NCBI GenBank assembly: GCA_018335755.1 | Contig: JAGXRK010000066.1 | Location: 1-64,000, forward strand | Length of the DNA stretch: 64,000 nucleotides | Source: Ignavibacterium sp. | GTDB lineage: Bacteria; Bacteroidota; Ignavibacteria; Ignavibacteriales; Ignavibacteriaceae | Direction: 5' to 3' | In this document: positions 36,990-46,783 of the stretch, in pieces | Layout of the letters: every line of letters begins with the position of its first letter | Numbering within the stretch: the stretch's first letter is position 1 | The notes under the pieces: model-generated | Seen by the model: the letters and a program-made list of their open reading frames with translations, nothing else | What the model was told of the DNA's origin: nothing | Database searches by the model: none | Translations under genes and position numbers: made by a program

Positions 36990-37712
36990 TCAATTTTTAA
37001 TTTTACTTAAATATTGCGGAAACATTTCTTTCCACCAATTCCAATCGTGTCCTGCCTCCTGCCGAATATCTAACCAATGAGGCACCGATTTATTATTTAA
37101 TATCTCTGATATTATTTGATTTTCACTGAGACAAAAATCATTCTCACCGGTTCCAAAAATAATTCCCATTTGATTAAGGTTCGCTAAATACCAATCATCA
37201 TTAAGATTGGATAAATAATCAGGCGGATTATTAAAGTAACAGTTATCATCATAATAACCGTAAATGAATCTCTTAATATCAAATGCACCGCCCATTGAAA
37301 AAAGGTACCCTACTTTATCAGGATGCCTGAAAGCGAGATTAGCTGAATGATATCCGCCGAAACTGCATCCGGCAACAGCAACTTTATTAAAACCCGTATC
37401 GTATTTTGCAAACTCTATTATATCATTAAGAATTAAATTCTCATAACCAATATGAGTTTTAACTCTGTCAGCAGGATGAATGTTATAATTGTACCAGCTT
37501 TCAGTATTAACGCTATCGGGGCAATAAATTTTTATTGTACCATTATTAATTAAATCTCCGGCAGATTCAATTAACCCTCTGTCTTTAGCTTCAAAATATC
37601 TTCCACCGGAAGTAGGAAAAATAATTACCGGAAAACCTGAATGCCCGAAAACCAGCATTTCAAATTCGCGGTCAAGATATAGTGAATGCCATTTATGATA
37701 TTCTTCTTTCAA
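36990..37712 (-). CDS. Alpha/beta-hydrolase esterase, first gene of the ligase operon
   Basis: 240 residues, read from a TTG at 37712. An in-frame stop lies directly upstream, and the N terminus EEYHKWHS...REFEMLVFGHSG matches the usual opening of this esterase family, so TTG is the real start. The triad is visible: S117 in GCSFGGYH, D192 in GTGENDFC and H222 in EAGHDWNWW. No secretion signal, so it acts in the cytoplasm. In this operon it could cleave an ester or thioester of the product, or load a precursor. Confidence 0.85.
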   Translation of the reverse strand: MKEEYHKWHSLYLDREFEMLVFGHSGFPVIIFPTSGGRYFEAKDRGLIESAGDLINNGTIKIYCPDSVNTESWYNYNIHPADRVKTHIGYENLILNDIIEFAKYDTGFNKVAVAGCSFGGYHSANLAFRHPDKVGYLFSMGGAFDIKRFIYGYYDDNCYFNNPPDYLSNLNDDWYLANLNQMGIIFGTGENDFCLSENQIISEILNNKSVPHWLDIRQEAGHDWNWWKEMFPQYLSKIKN

Positions 37713-37753
37713 TTAAATCCCGGAATATTTTGTGGATGGAATTTTATAAAAAT

Positions 37754-37771
37754 ACCTCTCAAATGAGAGGT
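37754..37771 (-). promoter_or_regulatory. Palindrome at the expected transcript start of the operon
   Basis: ACCTCTC (37754-37760) / GAGAGGT (37765-37771), a perfect inverted repeat with a 4-base loop, begins about 10 bases past the -7 box. In the direction of transcription it is followed by ATTTTTAT. It may be an operator, a 5' RNA hairpin or an attenuator. Confidence 0.5.
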
Positions 37772-37781
37772 TATTCGGTGG

Positions 37782-37812
37782 CAAATATATAAAAAAAAGC
37801 AATCTTTTCAAT
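37782..37812 (-). promoter_or_regulatory. Bacteroidetes-type promoter of the six-gene operon
   Basis: On the minus strand ATTG (37812-37809), 19 bases, then TATATTTG (37789-37782), a full match to TAnnTTTG. It lies 69 bases before the esterase TTG, in the divergent gap to mutS. Confidence 0.6.
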
Positions 37813-37897
37813 AATTAAGCACTTATTCAACAGAATATTTAAGCTGCCTGTTATAAATAGCAAAATAAATTGAAATTCTTAACATAAGAGGGTATTT

Positions 37898-40543
37898 TTG
37901 TCTGCTAATATGAAAAATGATACTCAAATAACGCCTTTAATGGCGCAATATTATAAAATTAAGCAGGCTAATCCTGATACCATTCTTCTCTTCAGAGTCG
38001 GTGATTTTTTTGAGACTTTTGAAGATGATGCAAAAACTGCATCCAAAGTATTGGGTATTACACTAACCAAACGAGCTAATGGTGCTGCTGAGGAGGTTCC
38101 GTTGGCGGGATTTCCTTTTCATGCTATTGATACATATTTGCCTAAACTTGTCCGTGCAGGATACCGAGTTGCAGTTTGTGAACAGGTTGAAAATCCAAAG
38201 TTTGCTAAAGGACTTGTAAAACGAGAAGTTATTGAAGTCGTTACACCGGGTGTTACTCTGTCTGATAAACTGCTGGATCATAAAAAGAATAACTACCTTA
38301 TGGCAATTTGTATTATTGAAAATGATGCCGGTGTTTCTTTTTGTGATATTTCAACAGGTGAATTTTATACTTATGAAGTTTCATCTAACAGATTAGGTGA
38401 GCAGATTGAATTAATTTCTCCTTCAGAAATTCTTATTTCAAGAAAGGATAAGGAATTCCTATCTCCGGTAATTCAAAGGATTAATTCATCCATCCGAATT
38501 TCAAGAATGGAGGATTGGATTTTCAACTTTGATTATGCAAAAGAACTTTTACTAAACCATTTTAAAACTGTTACACTAAAAGGATTTGGAGTAGAAAATT
38601 TATCTGCTGGATTAATGGCTGCCGGTGCGGTGCTAAACTATCTTCAGGATACTCAAAAGTCAAATCTTTCTCATCTGAATAAACTTTCTGTTTATAATCC
38701 ATCAGAGTATATGATCCTGGATCATTCAACAAAAAGGAACCTGGAGATCACTTATACAATGCAGGAAGGCATAAGGGAAGGATCCCTGATTTCAATTCTT
38801 GACAAAACTGAAACTGCTATGGGAGGCAGACTGCTTAAAAAATGGATATCCGCACCGTTAAGAACTCTTGAACAGATATTGCAGAGGCAGAACAGCGTTG
38901 AAGAACTTTATAAAGAAAAGAAATTTAGAAAGGATTTAACAGAACATTTAAAGGAAATCGGTGATTTAGAAAGATTGATATCAAGGGTAAGTACCGGAAG
39001 GGCAACTCCGCGGGAATTAATTGCAGTTAAAACTTCATTAAAGAAAATTCCATTCATCAAAGAAATACTTAAACACTTTAAAATAAACACAATAAAACAA
39101 ATTGAAGCTTCATTAGAGCCGTTGAATGATATCGTTGAAAAAATTAATGAAGCAATTGTTGATAATCCCCCTAACCAGATAACCGATGGCGGAATTATAA
39201 GAAGCGGATTCAGTGCTGAGCTTGATGAACTGCGCGATATTGCTATTCACGGTAAAGAATGGATTGCCAATCTTCAAAAGAGTGAGCGTGAAAAAACCGG
39301 AATAGCTTCACTTAAAGTAAATTTTAACAAAGTGTTTGGTTATTATATTGATATCAGTAATGCACATAAAAATAAAGTACCCGAATCTTATATACGTAAG
39401 CAAACTCTTGTAAATTCTGAAAGATATATTACACCTGAATTAAAAACCTACGAGGATAAAATTCTAAACGCTGAAGAAAAAATTGGCGATTTAGAGTATC
39501 AGCTTTTTAATGAAATCCGTTCTTTAATTGCACAGCAAACCGAAGCCATACAGAACAATGCAAAGCTGATTGCAATGCTTGATTGCTTCATTTCATTCGC
39601 TGAATGCGCCGCGCAGTATAAATATGTGAAACCGGAATTATCACTTGGCGATGAAATTGAGATCGTTGATTGCAGACATCCTGTTGTAGAAAGAATTCTG
39701 CCGCCCGGTGAAAAGTTTACCCCGAATAATTGTAAACTTAACAATACAGATCATCAGATAATTATACTTACCGGACCAAATATGGCTGGAAAATCCGTTT
39801 ACTTAAGACAGGTTGGTCTGATTGTATTGCTTGCTCAGATCGGATCTTTCGTTCCGGCTAAGCTGGCTAAAATAGGACTTGTGGACAGAATATTTACTCG
39901 TGTTGGCGCCAGCGACAACATTACTGCGGGTGAAAGTACTTTTTTGGTTGAAATGCAGGAAGCAGCTAATATCTTGAATAATGCTACTTCCAAAAGTCTG
40001 GTTTTACTTGACGAAATAGGAAGGGGAACAAGTACTTTTGATGGAATTTCTATTGCCTGGGCATTAACAGAGTATCTTCACGAAAATCCTGATGTTGCTG
40101 CAAAAACTTTATTTGCAACACACTATCATGAACTGAATGAAATGGCCGAGTTATTTCCTAAAATCAGAAATTATAAAGTTGAAGTTCGGGAGTATGATGA
40201 TAAGGTAATATTTCTTCATAAAGTTAACCCGGGCAGAGCTGATCATTCCTATGGAATTCAGGTTGCTCAAATGGCAGGACTGCCACTATTTGTAACAAAC
40301 AGAGCTAAAGAGGTTTTAAATAATCTTGAAAGCAAAGAACTTACTCCTTACGAGATTAAAAAAGAAAGATTGAAAAAGCTTAAGCAGGAAAACGATAATC
40401 AAATAGGTTTATTTGAATTCAGAGATGATAAATTAAGAAGTGAAATTGATAATATTGAAATAAATAGTCTAACCCCAATTGAAGCATTAAATAAGCTAAG
40501 CGAAATTAAAAGGAAAATGAAAGAGGAGAAATCAGCGAAATGA
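37898..40543 (+). CDS. mutS: DNA mismatch repair protein MutS
   Basis: 881 residues. The N-terminal mismatch motif is present: DTILLFRVGDFFETFEDD (FxE type: F-E-T). Then come connector, lever and clamp domains and the ATPase: Walker A TGPNMAGKSVYL, LLDEIGRGTSTFDG and ATHYHEL. The start is TTG: AAGAGGG ends 5 bases before it, while the in-frame ATG at 37910 is 17 bases away. No mutL gene is in the window. The next gene overlaps by 4 bases (ATGA), so it is coupled. Confidence 0.96.
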   Translation: MSANMKNDTQITPLMAQYYKIKQANPDTILLFRVGDFFETFEDDAKTASKVLGITLTKRANGAAEEVPLAGFPFHAIDTYLPKLVRAGYRVAVCEQVENPKFAKGLVKREVIEVVTPGVTLSDKLLDHKKNNYLMAICIIENDAGVSFCDISTGEFYTYEVSSNRLGEQIELISPSEILISRKDKEFLSPVIQRINSSIRISRMEDWIFNFDYAKELLLNHFKTVTLKGFGVENLSAGLMAAGAVLNYLQDTQKSNLSHLNKLSVYNPSEYMILDHSTKRNLEITYTMQEGIREGSLISILDKTETAMGGRLLKKWISAPLRTLEQILQRQNSVEELYKEKKFRKDLTEHLKEIGDLERLISRVSTGRATPRELIAVKTSLKKIPFIKEILKHFKINTIKQIEASLEPLNDIVEKINEAIVDNPPNQITDGGIIRSGFSAELDELRDIAIHGKEWIANLQKSEREKTGIASLKVNFNKVFGYYIDISNAHKNKVPESYIRKQTLVNSERYITPELKTYEDKILNAEEKIGDLEYQLFNEIRSLIAQQTEAIQNNAKLIAMLDCFISFAECAAQYKYVKPELSLGDEIEIVDCRHPVVERILPPGEKFTPNNCKLNNTDHQIIILTGPNMAGKSVYLRQVGLIVLLAQIGSFVPAKLAKIGLVDRIFTRVGASDNITAGESTFLVEMQEAANILNNATSKSLVLLDEIGRGTSTFDGISIAWALTEYLHENPDVAAKTLFATHYHELNEMAELFPKIRNYKVEVREYDDKVIFLHKVNPGRADHSYGIQVAQMAGLPLFVTNRAKEVLNNLESKELTPYEIKKERLKKLKQENDNQIGLFEFRDDKLRSEIDNIEINSLTPIEALNKLSEIKRKMKEEKSAK

Positions 40544-41166
40544 AGGAAACATTTAGAGCATTTTTATTGTTAATTATTATAGCAATTGGTTTTACGGCCT
40601 GTGATGAAAAGAAAAACGAAATTGTTGCCGGAGACGAGTATACTGTAAACTTATTAATGGATCGCACAGAAAAAGATTTTCAACTTAAAAATGATCCGCG
40701 GTCTCCCTTCAATATGGATCCTGAGGTTGTTTTCGAAAATCTTAAATATTTTCCGCCAGACAGCAATTATATCTTTAAATCAAAGCTTTATAGATTTGAA
40801 ACACTAGATACTATAATAATTATGGGCACAAGAGGCGAGCAGAGAAAAGCGGTAAAAGAAGGTTATGTTTTGCTTAGTTTTAAAGGTAAAGATCATAATT
40901 TAAATGTCTATAAAAGTTTCGGTCCGCAGGATCAACCATATTTCAGTATTTGGTTTACCGATGAATCCAGCGGAAAAGACACCTATCACATCGGCAGATA
41001 CCTTGACTTTACATTAGAGGAAGATGAAGATTATATATATACAATTGATTTTAACAGGGCATATAATCCATATTGTGCTTATAGTGAATTATTTACCTGT
41101 CCTATACCTACAAAAGAAGATCATTTGAGCTTTGCTATAATGGCAGGTGAAAAGAATTTTAATTAA
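40540..41166 (+). CDS. DUF1684 lipoprotein
   Basis: 208 residues with a lipoprotein signal (LLLIIIAIGFTAC, C21). The body shows the DUF1684 pattern: an early DFQLKNDPRSPF (the RD/KD..FF-type segment) and the C-terminal YTIDFNRAYNPYCAYSELFTCPIPTKED, then AIMAGEKNF. The function of this family is unknown. Its ATG overlaps the mutS stop. aroF follows after 15 bases, so the three genes probably form one transcript without an obvious common pathway. Confidence 0.85.
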   Translation: MKETFRAFLLLIIIAIGFTACDEKKNEIVAGDEYTVNLLMDRTEKDFQLKNDPRSPFNMDPEVVFENLKYFPPDSNYIFKSKLYRFETLDTIIIMGTRGEQRKAVKEGYVLLSFKGKDHNLNVYKSFGPQDQPYFSIWFTDESSGKDTYHIGRYLDFTLEEDEDYIYTIDFNRAYNPYCAYSELFTCPIPTKEDHLSFAIMAGEKNFN

Positions 41167-41181
41167 TATGCGGAGATTGAA

Positions 41182-42222
41182 GTGATAGTTATTCTTAAGA
41201 AATCAGCTACTGATGAACAAATTGAAAATGTACTTAAACATCTCGAGTATTTCGGGTTTAGCACTCACAATATTGCCGGCGATGATTACATTGCGATTGG
41301 CGCTATTGGAGTAAAACCTAATTTTGATGTAAGAAAAATTCAAATACTGGATGGTGTGGTTTCAGTATTTCGTGTATCTGACCAGATTAATCTTGCTGCC
41401 AGAAAGTCGGAAAATGACAGCACAACAATTAAAGTTAATAATGTTACAATAGGCGGAAATGAAATTATTGTGATGAGCGGACCCTGCTCTGTTGAAAGTG
41501 AAGACCAGATTTTCAGGATTGCAAAAATTGTAAAAGATAACGGCGTAAAAATACTGCGGGGCGGTGCATTCAAACCCCGTACATCCCCTTATTCATTTCA
41601 GGGACTAGGTGAAGAAGGATTAAAATACCTTAAATCTGCCGGCAAAGAATACGATCTTCCGGTGGTTACAGAAGTTACTGAAATTAATAAAATAGAATTG
41701 ATTGACCGATATACTGACATTTTTCAGGTTGGTTCAAGAAATATGCAGAATTTTGCCTTGCTCAGAGAACTAGGAATAGGCAATAAACCCGTTTTACTGA
41801 AACGAGGTTTTTCCGCAACTATAGACGAATGGTTAATGTCTGCTGAATATATTCTATCAGGAGGAAATGAAAATGTTATTCTTTGTGAGAGAGGAATAAG
41901 AACATTTGAAACTTCAACTCGGAACACATTCGATCTTTCTGCAATCCCGGTTATACATCAACGAAGCCATTTACCAGTAATAGCCGATCCTTCACATGCA
42001 ACAGGTATGCGCGATAAGGTTATTCCAATGGCAAGAGCTGCGGTGGCTGCAGATGCCGATGGTTTAATGATTGAGGTTCACTATGATCCGATTAATGCAA
42101 TGTCCGATGGTCCTCAGGCATTACTTCCTGAACAATTTGCTAGTTTAATGAATCAGCTTAGACAGATTGCCGAAGTAATTGGAAGAAGTATTGGTGAGAT
42201 TAAACTGGAAAAAACTTTTTAA
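41182..42222 (+). CDS. aroF: 3-deoxy-7-phosphoheptulonate synthase (DAHP synthase, type I-beta)
   Basis: Condenses phosphoenolpyruvate and erythrose 4-phosphate, the first step of the shikimate pathway. The start is GTG with GGAG 7 bases upstream. Residues 1-70 form the ferredoxin-like regulatory domain ([18 protein letters not shown]) of the Thermotoga-type enzyme, so feedback control by aromatic amino acids is likely. The TIM barrel carries [35 protein letters not shown] and [10 protein letters not shown]. 346 residues, normal. Confidence 0.95.
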   Translation: MIVILKKSATDEQIENVLKHLEYFGFSTHNIAGDDYIAIGAIGVKPNFDVRKIQILDGVVSVFRVSDQINLAARKSENDSTTIKVNNVTIGGNEIIVMSGPCSVESEDQIFRIAKIVKDNGVKILRGGAFKPRTSPYSFQGLGEEGLKYLKSAGKEYDLPVVTEVTEINKIELIDRYTDIFQVGSRNMQNFALLRELGIGNKPVLLKRGFSATIDEWLMSAEYILSGGNENVILCERGIRTFETSTRNTFDLSAIPVIHQRSHLPVIADPSHATGMRDKVIPMARAAVAADADGLMIEVHYDPINAMSDGPQALLPEQFASLMNQLRQIAEVIGRSIGEIKLEKTF

Positions 42223-42231
42223 ACTATCAAA

Positions 42232-42675
42232 CTAAACTGATTTTGGGACCAGTAAATCTTTAGCGATTTTATCATAATCAGGCAGGTAAAGCATACGCCC
42301 TTCAAATTTTATTATTGATAAAAGATACTCATTATTTTCAGGTGTAATGAACTCCATAAATTTTGTAATCTTTCTGTCAATAGTAAGCAGTTCAGAAACA
42401 CTGTCCACAAAAAATCCGAATTTTGTTTCATCCTTTTCATAAAGAAAAATCCGCGTGTTCTCGTCAAACTTAGTAAGTGTAATTCCAAATAATTTATGAA
42501 GATTGATAAACTGCACTTCTGATTTATTTATCATAAGTTTAAGATTTTCCATTTTGGATACAGGGTATCCGCTGCTAAGTTTATCAACTTTTATAGTTGC
42601 AGTTATGTTCCGGACATCAGCGCAAAATGCCAGGTCGCCTAAATAAAATACAAGTAAGCCTTTTAAGTCATCCAT
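42232..42675 (-). CDS. CheW-like domain protein
   Basis: 147 residues with the CheW layout: GLLVFYLGDLAFCADVRNI at the N terminus, VQFINLHKLFGI in the middle, then IFLYEKDETKFGFFVDSVSELLTI. Such proteins couple receptors to the CheA kinase or act as signalling scaffolds. No cheA, receptor or flagellar gene is nearby. It ends 9 bases from the convergent aroF and stands upstream (179 bases) of the minus-strand regulator only in map order, being transcribed after it. Confidence 0.7.
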   Translation of the reverse strand: MDDLKGLLVFYLGDLAFCADVRNITATIKVDKLSSGYPVSKMENLKLMINKSEVQFINLHKLFGITLTKFDENTRIFLYEKDETKFGFFVDSVSELLTIDRKITKFMEFITPENNEYLLSIIKFEGRMLYLPDYDKIAKDLLVPKSV

Positions 42676-42854
42676 ATTTTATAGTTTTAGATTGGTGTAA
42701 GCCCTCAGAAATCAGCAATCTCAATAACTTTGCCATCAGTTATATTGAAATTACACACTAATATAAAATTTTATTTTGATAAATATTTAATCCTGATTAA
42801 AAATAATTACTCTTCAGTAAGGTTTTTTATCTGAAATTTGAAAAATATATATAA

Positions 42855-44240
42855 TTAAGCCTGAATTTTGCCCGTACTAACAGGAATTCCATACAATTCC
42901 AGCTTATTGTACAATGTCGGTTTGGATATGCCGAGCACCTTACATGCTTTTTGTTTATTACCTTTTACCTCGTTAAGTACATTTTCAATATGAAATTTTT
43001 CCAGTTCCGCCACACTCCAGTTTACATTATAAGAAAAAATTGATGGTTCGTCTTTGTTGATTTTAAATTCAGGTCTTTTTAACAAGACATTCTCAGGCTC
43101 AATCACATCGGATTTAGAAAGCAAAATTGCCTGCATTAAAGTGTTTTCCAGCTCGCGAACATTACCAACCCAGGAATGTTCCTGAAGCATCTCCATAACT
43201 TCATAAGGAACTTTTCTAACATTCTTATGAAGTTCTTTATTAATTTTTTTAACAAAATGAATAACAAGAGCAGGAATATCTTCCTTTCTATCACGTAAAG
43301 GCGGGGCAGTAATTGTATATACTTTTAATCTGTAGAAAAGATCTTCCCTGAACTTTCCATCATCTACCCGCTTAGCAAGATTTTTATTAGTTGCAGCTAT
43401 AATTCTTGCCTCAAGCGGAACGGTTGATTCACCGCCAACCCTTTCAAATTCTTTTTCCTGAATTACGCGTAAAAGTTTTACCTGCAGATCATAAGATATT
43501 TCTGAAATCTCATCGAGGAAAATTGTGCCATTTCCTGCCAGCTCAAACTTGCCTTTTTTGTTTCTAACGGCACCTGTAAATGCTCCTTTTACATGTCCGA
43601 ATAATTCACTTTCAAGAAGTGATTCAGACAGTGCCGAGCAATTTACTGCAATAAAGGGATGACCCTGAGTTATTCCGGAATTGTGGATCATCTTTGCAAT
43701 AAGTTCCTTGCCCGTACCGCTGTCTCCCTGAATAAGCACTGTGATACGTGAGGATGAAATTCTGCCAATGCTTTTATAAATTTCTTTCATTATGGGCGAA
43801 CTGCCAACAAGACTTGTTTTACCGTTGAATTCCTCTTCTTCTTCCTTAGAGAGGGAAACAGCAAGCTGCTCGCTCAATTCTTTACTTCGAAGCGCATTTT
43901 TAACAACCTGGTTAAATCTTGTTACGTCAATTGGTTTTTCAATATAATCGTAAGCACCTTCCTGTATAGCTTTTATTGTAGATTCAGTGTCATCAACTCC
44001 TGTTATCATAATAACGGGAATGTTAGGGTCATTTTCCTTAACATACTTCAAAACCTGGAAACCATCGGCTTCAGGCATAATTATATCAGTAATCACAAGA
44101 TCGGGTCTTTCCTTTTTAAAGATTTCAATTGCGGCTGCACCATCATCAGCAGGAAAAACGAAATGCTTTTCTTTGGATAAATATAGTTTGAGTGTGCTTT
44201 TTATAAGATCGGAATCGTCAGCTAGAAGTATTCTTGCCAT
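42855..44240 (-). CDS. Sigma-54-dependent response regulator, NtrC family
   Basis: 461 residues. The receiver domain has acidic DD (8-9) and phospho-acceptor D52 in DLVITDIIMP. The AAA+ domain has Walker A GDSGTGKE, the sigma-54 contact loop GAFTGA, Walker B GTIFLDEIS and the arginine finger region. The C-terminal Fis-type helix-turn-helix is NKQKACKVLGISKPTLYNKL. It is expected to activate sigma-54 promoters when phosphorylated. The cognate kinase is not adjacent, so it is an orphan here. The CheW-like gene follows on the same strand. Confidence 0.94.
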   Translation of the reverse strand: MARILLADDSDLIKSTLKLYLSKEKHFVFPADDGAAAIEIFKKERPDLVITDIIMPEADGFQVLKYVKENDPNIPVIMITGVDDTESTIKAIQEGAYDYIEKPIDVTRFNQVVKNALRSKELSEQLAVSLSKEEEEEFNGKTSLVGSSPIMKEIYKSIGRISSSRITVLIQGDSGTGKELIAKMIHNSGITQGHPFIAVNCSALSESLLESELFGHVKGAFTGAVRNKKGKFELAGNGTIFLDEISEISYDLQVKLLRVIQEKEFERVGGESTVPLEARIIAATNKNLAKRVDDGKFREDLFYRLKVYTITAPPLRDRKEDIPALVIHFVKKINKELHKNVRKVPYEVMEMLQEHSWVGNVRELENTLMQAILLSKSDVIEPENVLLKRPEFKINKDEPSIFSYNVNWSVAELEKFHIENVLNEVKGNKQKACKVLGISKPTLYNKLELYGIPVSTGKIQA

Positions 44241-44504
44241 TTGCTACTCGCATTGATTAGATATTTAAATTCTGAATTTGTTTAAACTGTCCGGCAGCAA
44301 AGCTTCCCTTAAGATGCTGCACTAAAATATCAAATAAAACTTAAAATGAAATAAAAACCTCTAAATATTTTCCCTTGTCTTAAACTTTTTGTGATATATT
44401 AAGCAGAAGCTGTAAATAATTTTCCTGAACCCGCTAATGAATTTTTCTTGAAAGTGTTTTATTATAAATTTAAACGTCTTTTAATTATAAATATAAAAAA
44501 ATCA

Positions 44505-45845
44505 ATGATAAGAACAGTTGTACTTTTTCTCTCTATAATTATTTTTATATCTGTTTTAGATCTAAACGCTCAAATCCACTCAGATACAGAAGTGAAAACA
44601 ACCTATCATCCAAACGGAGTGATAAAATCCAAAGGTGAGTACAGGTTTGATGAACTGCATGGTAAATACTATGAATATTATCCATCCGGCAAATTGTGGA
44701 AAGAGTGGATTTTTGTTAATGGTAAAGAAAACGGTGAGTCTGTCTGGTATTTTGAAGATGGAAAAGTAAGCATAATATGGAATTATCGTAATGGTTTCCG
44801 TGATGGCATTTCAAAATGGTTTTATGAAACCGGCGAATTGTGGGCTGAGCAGAACTATCTGGACGGCAAACTGCAGTGGATAACAAGAACCTATTATAAA
44901 ACAGGTGATCTGCAGGGCGAATGGAATTACGTTGATGGCTTACTTCAGGATATTTCAAGAACTTATTATCAATCAGGGAACGTGGAAGTTGAACGAAGGT
45001 TTGTTGACGGTAAACAGCACGGAACAACAAGAGTTTTTCATGATCACAAAGACCGTGTAGCCCTTGAAGCTTTTTTTATTGATGATAAGCTCCAGGGAAA
45101 AGTAAAAATATATGATCTTGGTGGCAAAGTACGTGTTCTTGATGAATATATAAATGATGAACTGCTTAACAGAACCCGCTATGATTATATGGGTAAGCTG
45201 GAATCAGTTGAAAAAGTTGAGCGTTATTTTTACGATAACAAATCGATTAAACAGGAAATTTTTCTTGTTGATGGTATTCGTGATGGCATATCAAGAACTT
45301 ACTTTGAGAGCGGTTTTCTGAGTGAAGAGTGGAATTATAAGGATAATTCGTTGGAAGGAAGATCTTATTCTTTTTATGAAAATGGCGTGGTTAGAAAATC
45401 AACTGATTTTATTAATGGTGTTAAAAGAGGTAATGAAAAAACTTATTATGAGTCCGGCATCCTGAAAGAAGAATCTATTTACGATAACGGAAGACGGAAC
45501 GGTATTGTGCTTACTTATCATCCTAATGGTGCACTTGAATCTAACGCAACTTATGTTAATGATGTTATTAGTGGTGAGGTAAAATACTATTTTGATAATG
45601 GACTTATTAAAACAACTGAAGTTATTGAAAATGGAAAAAGACAGGGTCAAAGAATAACCTATCACCGTAACGGGGCGCTAGACCGCATTGAAAATTATTT
45701 AAATGGAGAGCTTAACGGTTGGATCAAATCTTATTATGAAAACGGAACTTTAATGAAAGAAGAGTATTACAATAAAGGCTCAATTGAAAGAAGTAAATCT
45801 TTTAACCGGAACGGGGAACTGGTTTCTACTTTTGGTTATAATTGA
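44505..45845 (+). CDS. Secreted MORN-variant repeat protein (YwqK-like)
   Basis: I chose the ATG at 44505, which begins a clear signal peptide (RTVVLFLSIIIFISVLDLNAQ). An upstream TTG at 44448 would add 19 residues. The rest is about 17 repeats of roughly 23 residues, each of the form TYHPNGxLxxExxYxNGxxxG (for example KTYYESGILKEESIYDNG), the MORN_2 variant. The whole protein is repeat, so it is a long beta-hairpin solenoid exported to the periplasm or outer surface. No sorting domain is visible at the C terminus. Function unknown. aguB starts 36 bases later. Confidence 0.85.
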   Translation: MIRTVVLFLSIIIFISVLDLNAQIHSDTEVKTTYHPNGVIKSKGEYRFDELHGKYYEYYPSGKLWKEWIFVNGKENGESVWYFEDGKVSIIWNYRNGFRDGISKWFYETGELWAEQNYLDGKLQWITRTYYKTGDLQGEWNYVDGLLQDISRTYYQSGNVEVERRFVDGKQHGTTRVFHDHKDRVALEAFFIDDKLQGKVKIYDLGGKVRVLDEYINDELLNRTRYDYMGKLESVEKVERYFYDNKSIKQEIFLVDGIRDGISRTYFESGFLSEEWNYKDNSLEGRSYSFYENGVVRKSTDFINGVKRGNEKTYYESGILKEESIYDNGRRNGIVLTYHPNGALESNATYVNDVISGEVKYYFDNGLIKTTEVIENGKRQGQRITYHRNGALDRIENYLNGELNGWIKSYYENGTLMKEEYYNKGSIERSKSFNRNGELVSTFGYN

Positions 45846-45881
45846 TCATAAATAAAAAATTAAAAACAAAAGAAATAAGTG

Positions 45882-46778
45882 ATGAAAAAATCTTTTCCTG
45901 ATAAGTATACTGTCGGCTTGATTCAAATGGCATTCAGCAAAAAGCCGAAAGAGAATGTGAAAAATGCAGTCAACTGGGTCGAAAAAGCTGCAAAGAAAAA
46001 GGCACAGGTAATTTGCCTGCCTGAACTATTCACCTCACAGTATTTCTGTCAGTCTGAAAATATTGATTATTATGATCTTGCTGAACCTCTTGATGGTCCA
46101 TCAATTAAAGCAGTCAGTAAAGCGGCTGAAAAAAATAAAGTAGTGGTGATTGCCCCATTCTTTGAAAAACGTGCAATGGGTGTTTATCACAACAGCGCTG
46201 CTTTAATAGACGCGGATGGAAAAGTAATTGGATTATATCGTAAAATGCACATTCCTGATGATCCGGCATATTATGAAAAGTTTTATTTCACTCCCGGTGA
46301 TCTTGGATTTAAAGCATTTGAAACAAAATTTGGAAAAATTGGAACTCTGATCTGCTGGGATCAGTGGTATCCTGAAGGTGCGCGATTGACAGCTATGCAA
46401 GGAGCGAGCATTCTTTTTTATCCGACTGCCATCGGCTGGCATCCTTATGAAAAAGATGAACACGGCAAACCGCAGTTTGAAAGCTGGCAGACTATCCAGC
46501 GCAGTCACGCTATAGCAAATGGTATTTATGTTGCCGCTGCAAATAGAATTGGACTTGAAAAGCAAACTCCTGATTCAGCAGGAATAGAATTCTGGGGCAG
46601 ATCATTCATCTGCGATCCGCAGGGAATATTATTAGCCGAAGCTTCACATAATAAAGAAGAAATAATAACTGCTGAAGTTGACTTAAATAGAATTGAATAT
46701 ATCCGGCGTAATTGGCCCTTTCTTCGTGACAGAAGAATTGATGCTTATGCTGATATTACGAAAAGATTTTCGGAATAA
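45882..46778 (+). CDS. aguB: N-carbamoylputrescine amidase
   Basis: Nitrilase-superfamily enzyme that hydrolyses N-carbamoylputrescine to putrescine, CO2 and ammonia. The Glu-Lys-Cys triad is visible from the chosen ATG: E48 (CLPELF), K121 (LYRKMHIPDD) and C158 (LICWDQWYPEGARL). HIPDDPAYYEKFYFTPGD is typical of the AguB branch. 298 residues. A GTG directly before the ATG is an alternative start. It pairs with aguA downstream, which supports the assignment. Confidence 0.93.
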   Translation: MKKSFPDKYTVGLIQMAFSKKPKENVKNAVNWVEKAAKKKAQVICLPELFTSQYFCQSENIDYYDLAEPLDGPSIKAVSKAAEKNKVVVIAPFFEKRAMGVYHNSAALIDADGKVIGLYRKMHIPDDPAYYEKFYFTPGDLGFKAFETKFGKIGTLICWDQWYPEGARLTAMQGASILFYPTAIGWHPYEKDEHGKPQFESWQTIQRSHAIANGIYVAAANRIGLEKQTPDSAGIEFWGRSFICDPQGILLAEASHNKEEIITAEVDLNRIEYIRRNWPFLRDRRIDAYADITKRFSE

Positions 46779-46783
46779 TTATT

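Noticed and set aside
42232-44240. Chemotaxis or flagellar locus around the CheW-like gene
   Set aside because: The only neighbour is an NtrC-type regulator. No cheA, receptor or motility gene is present.
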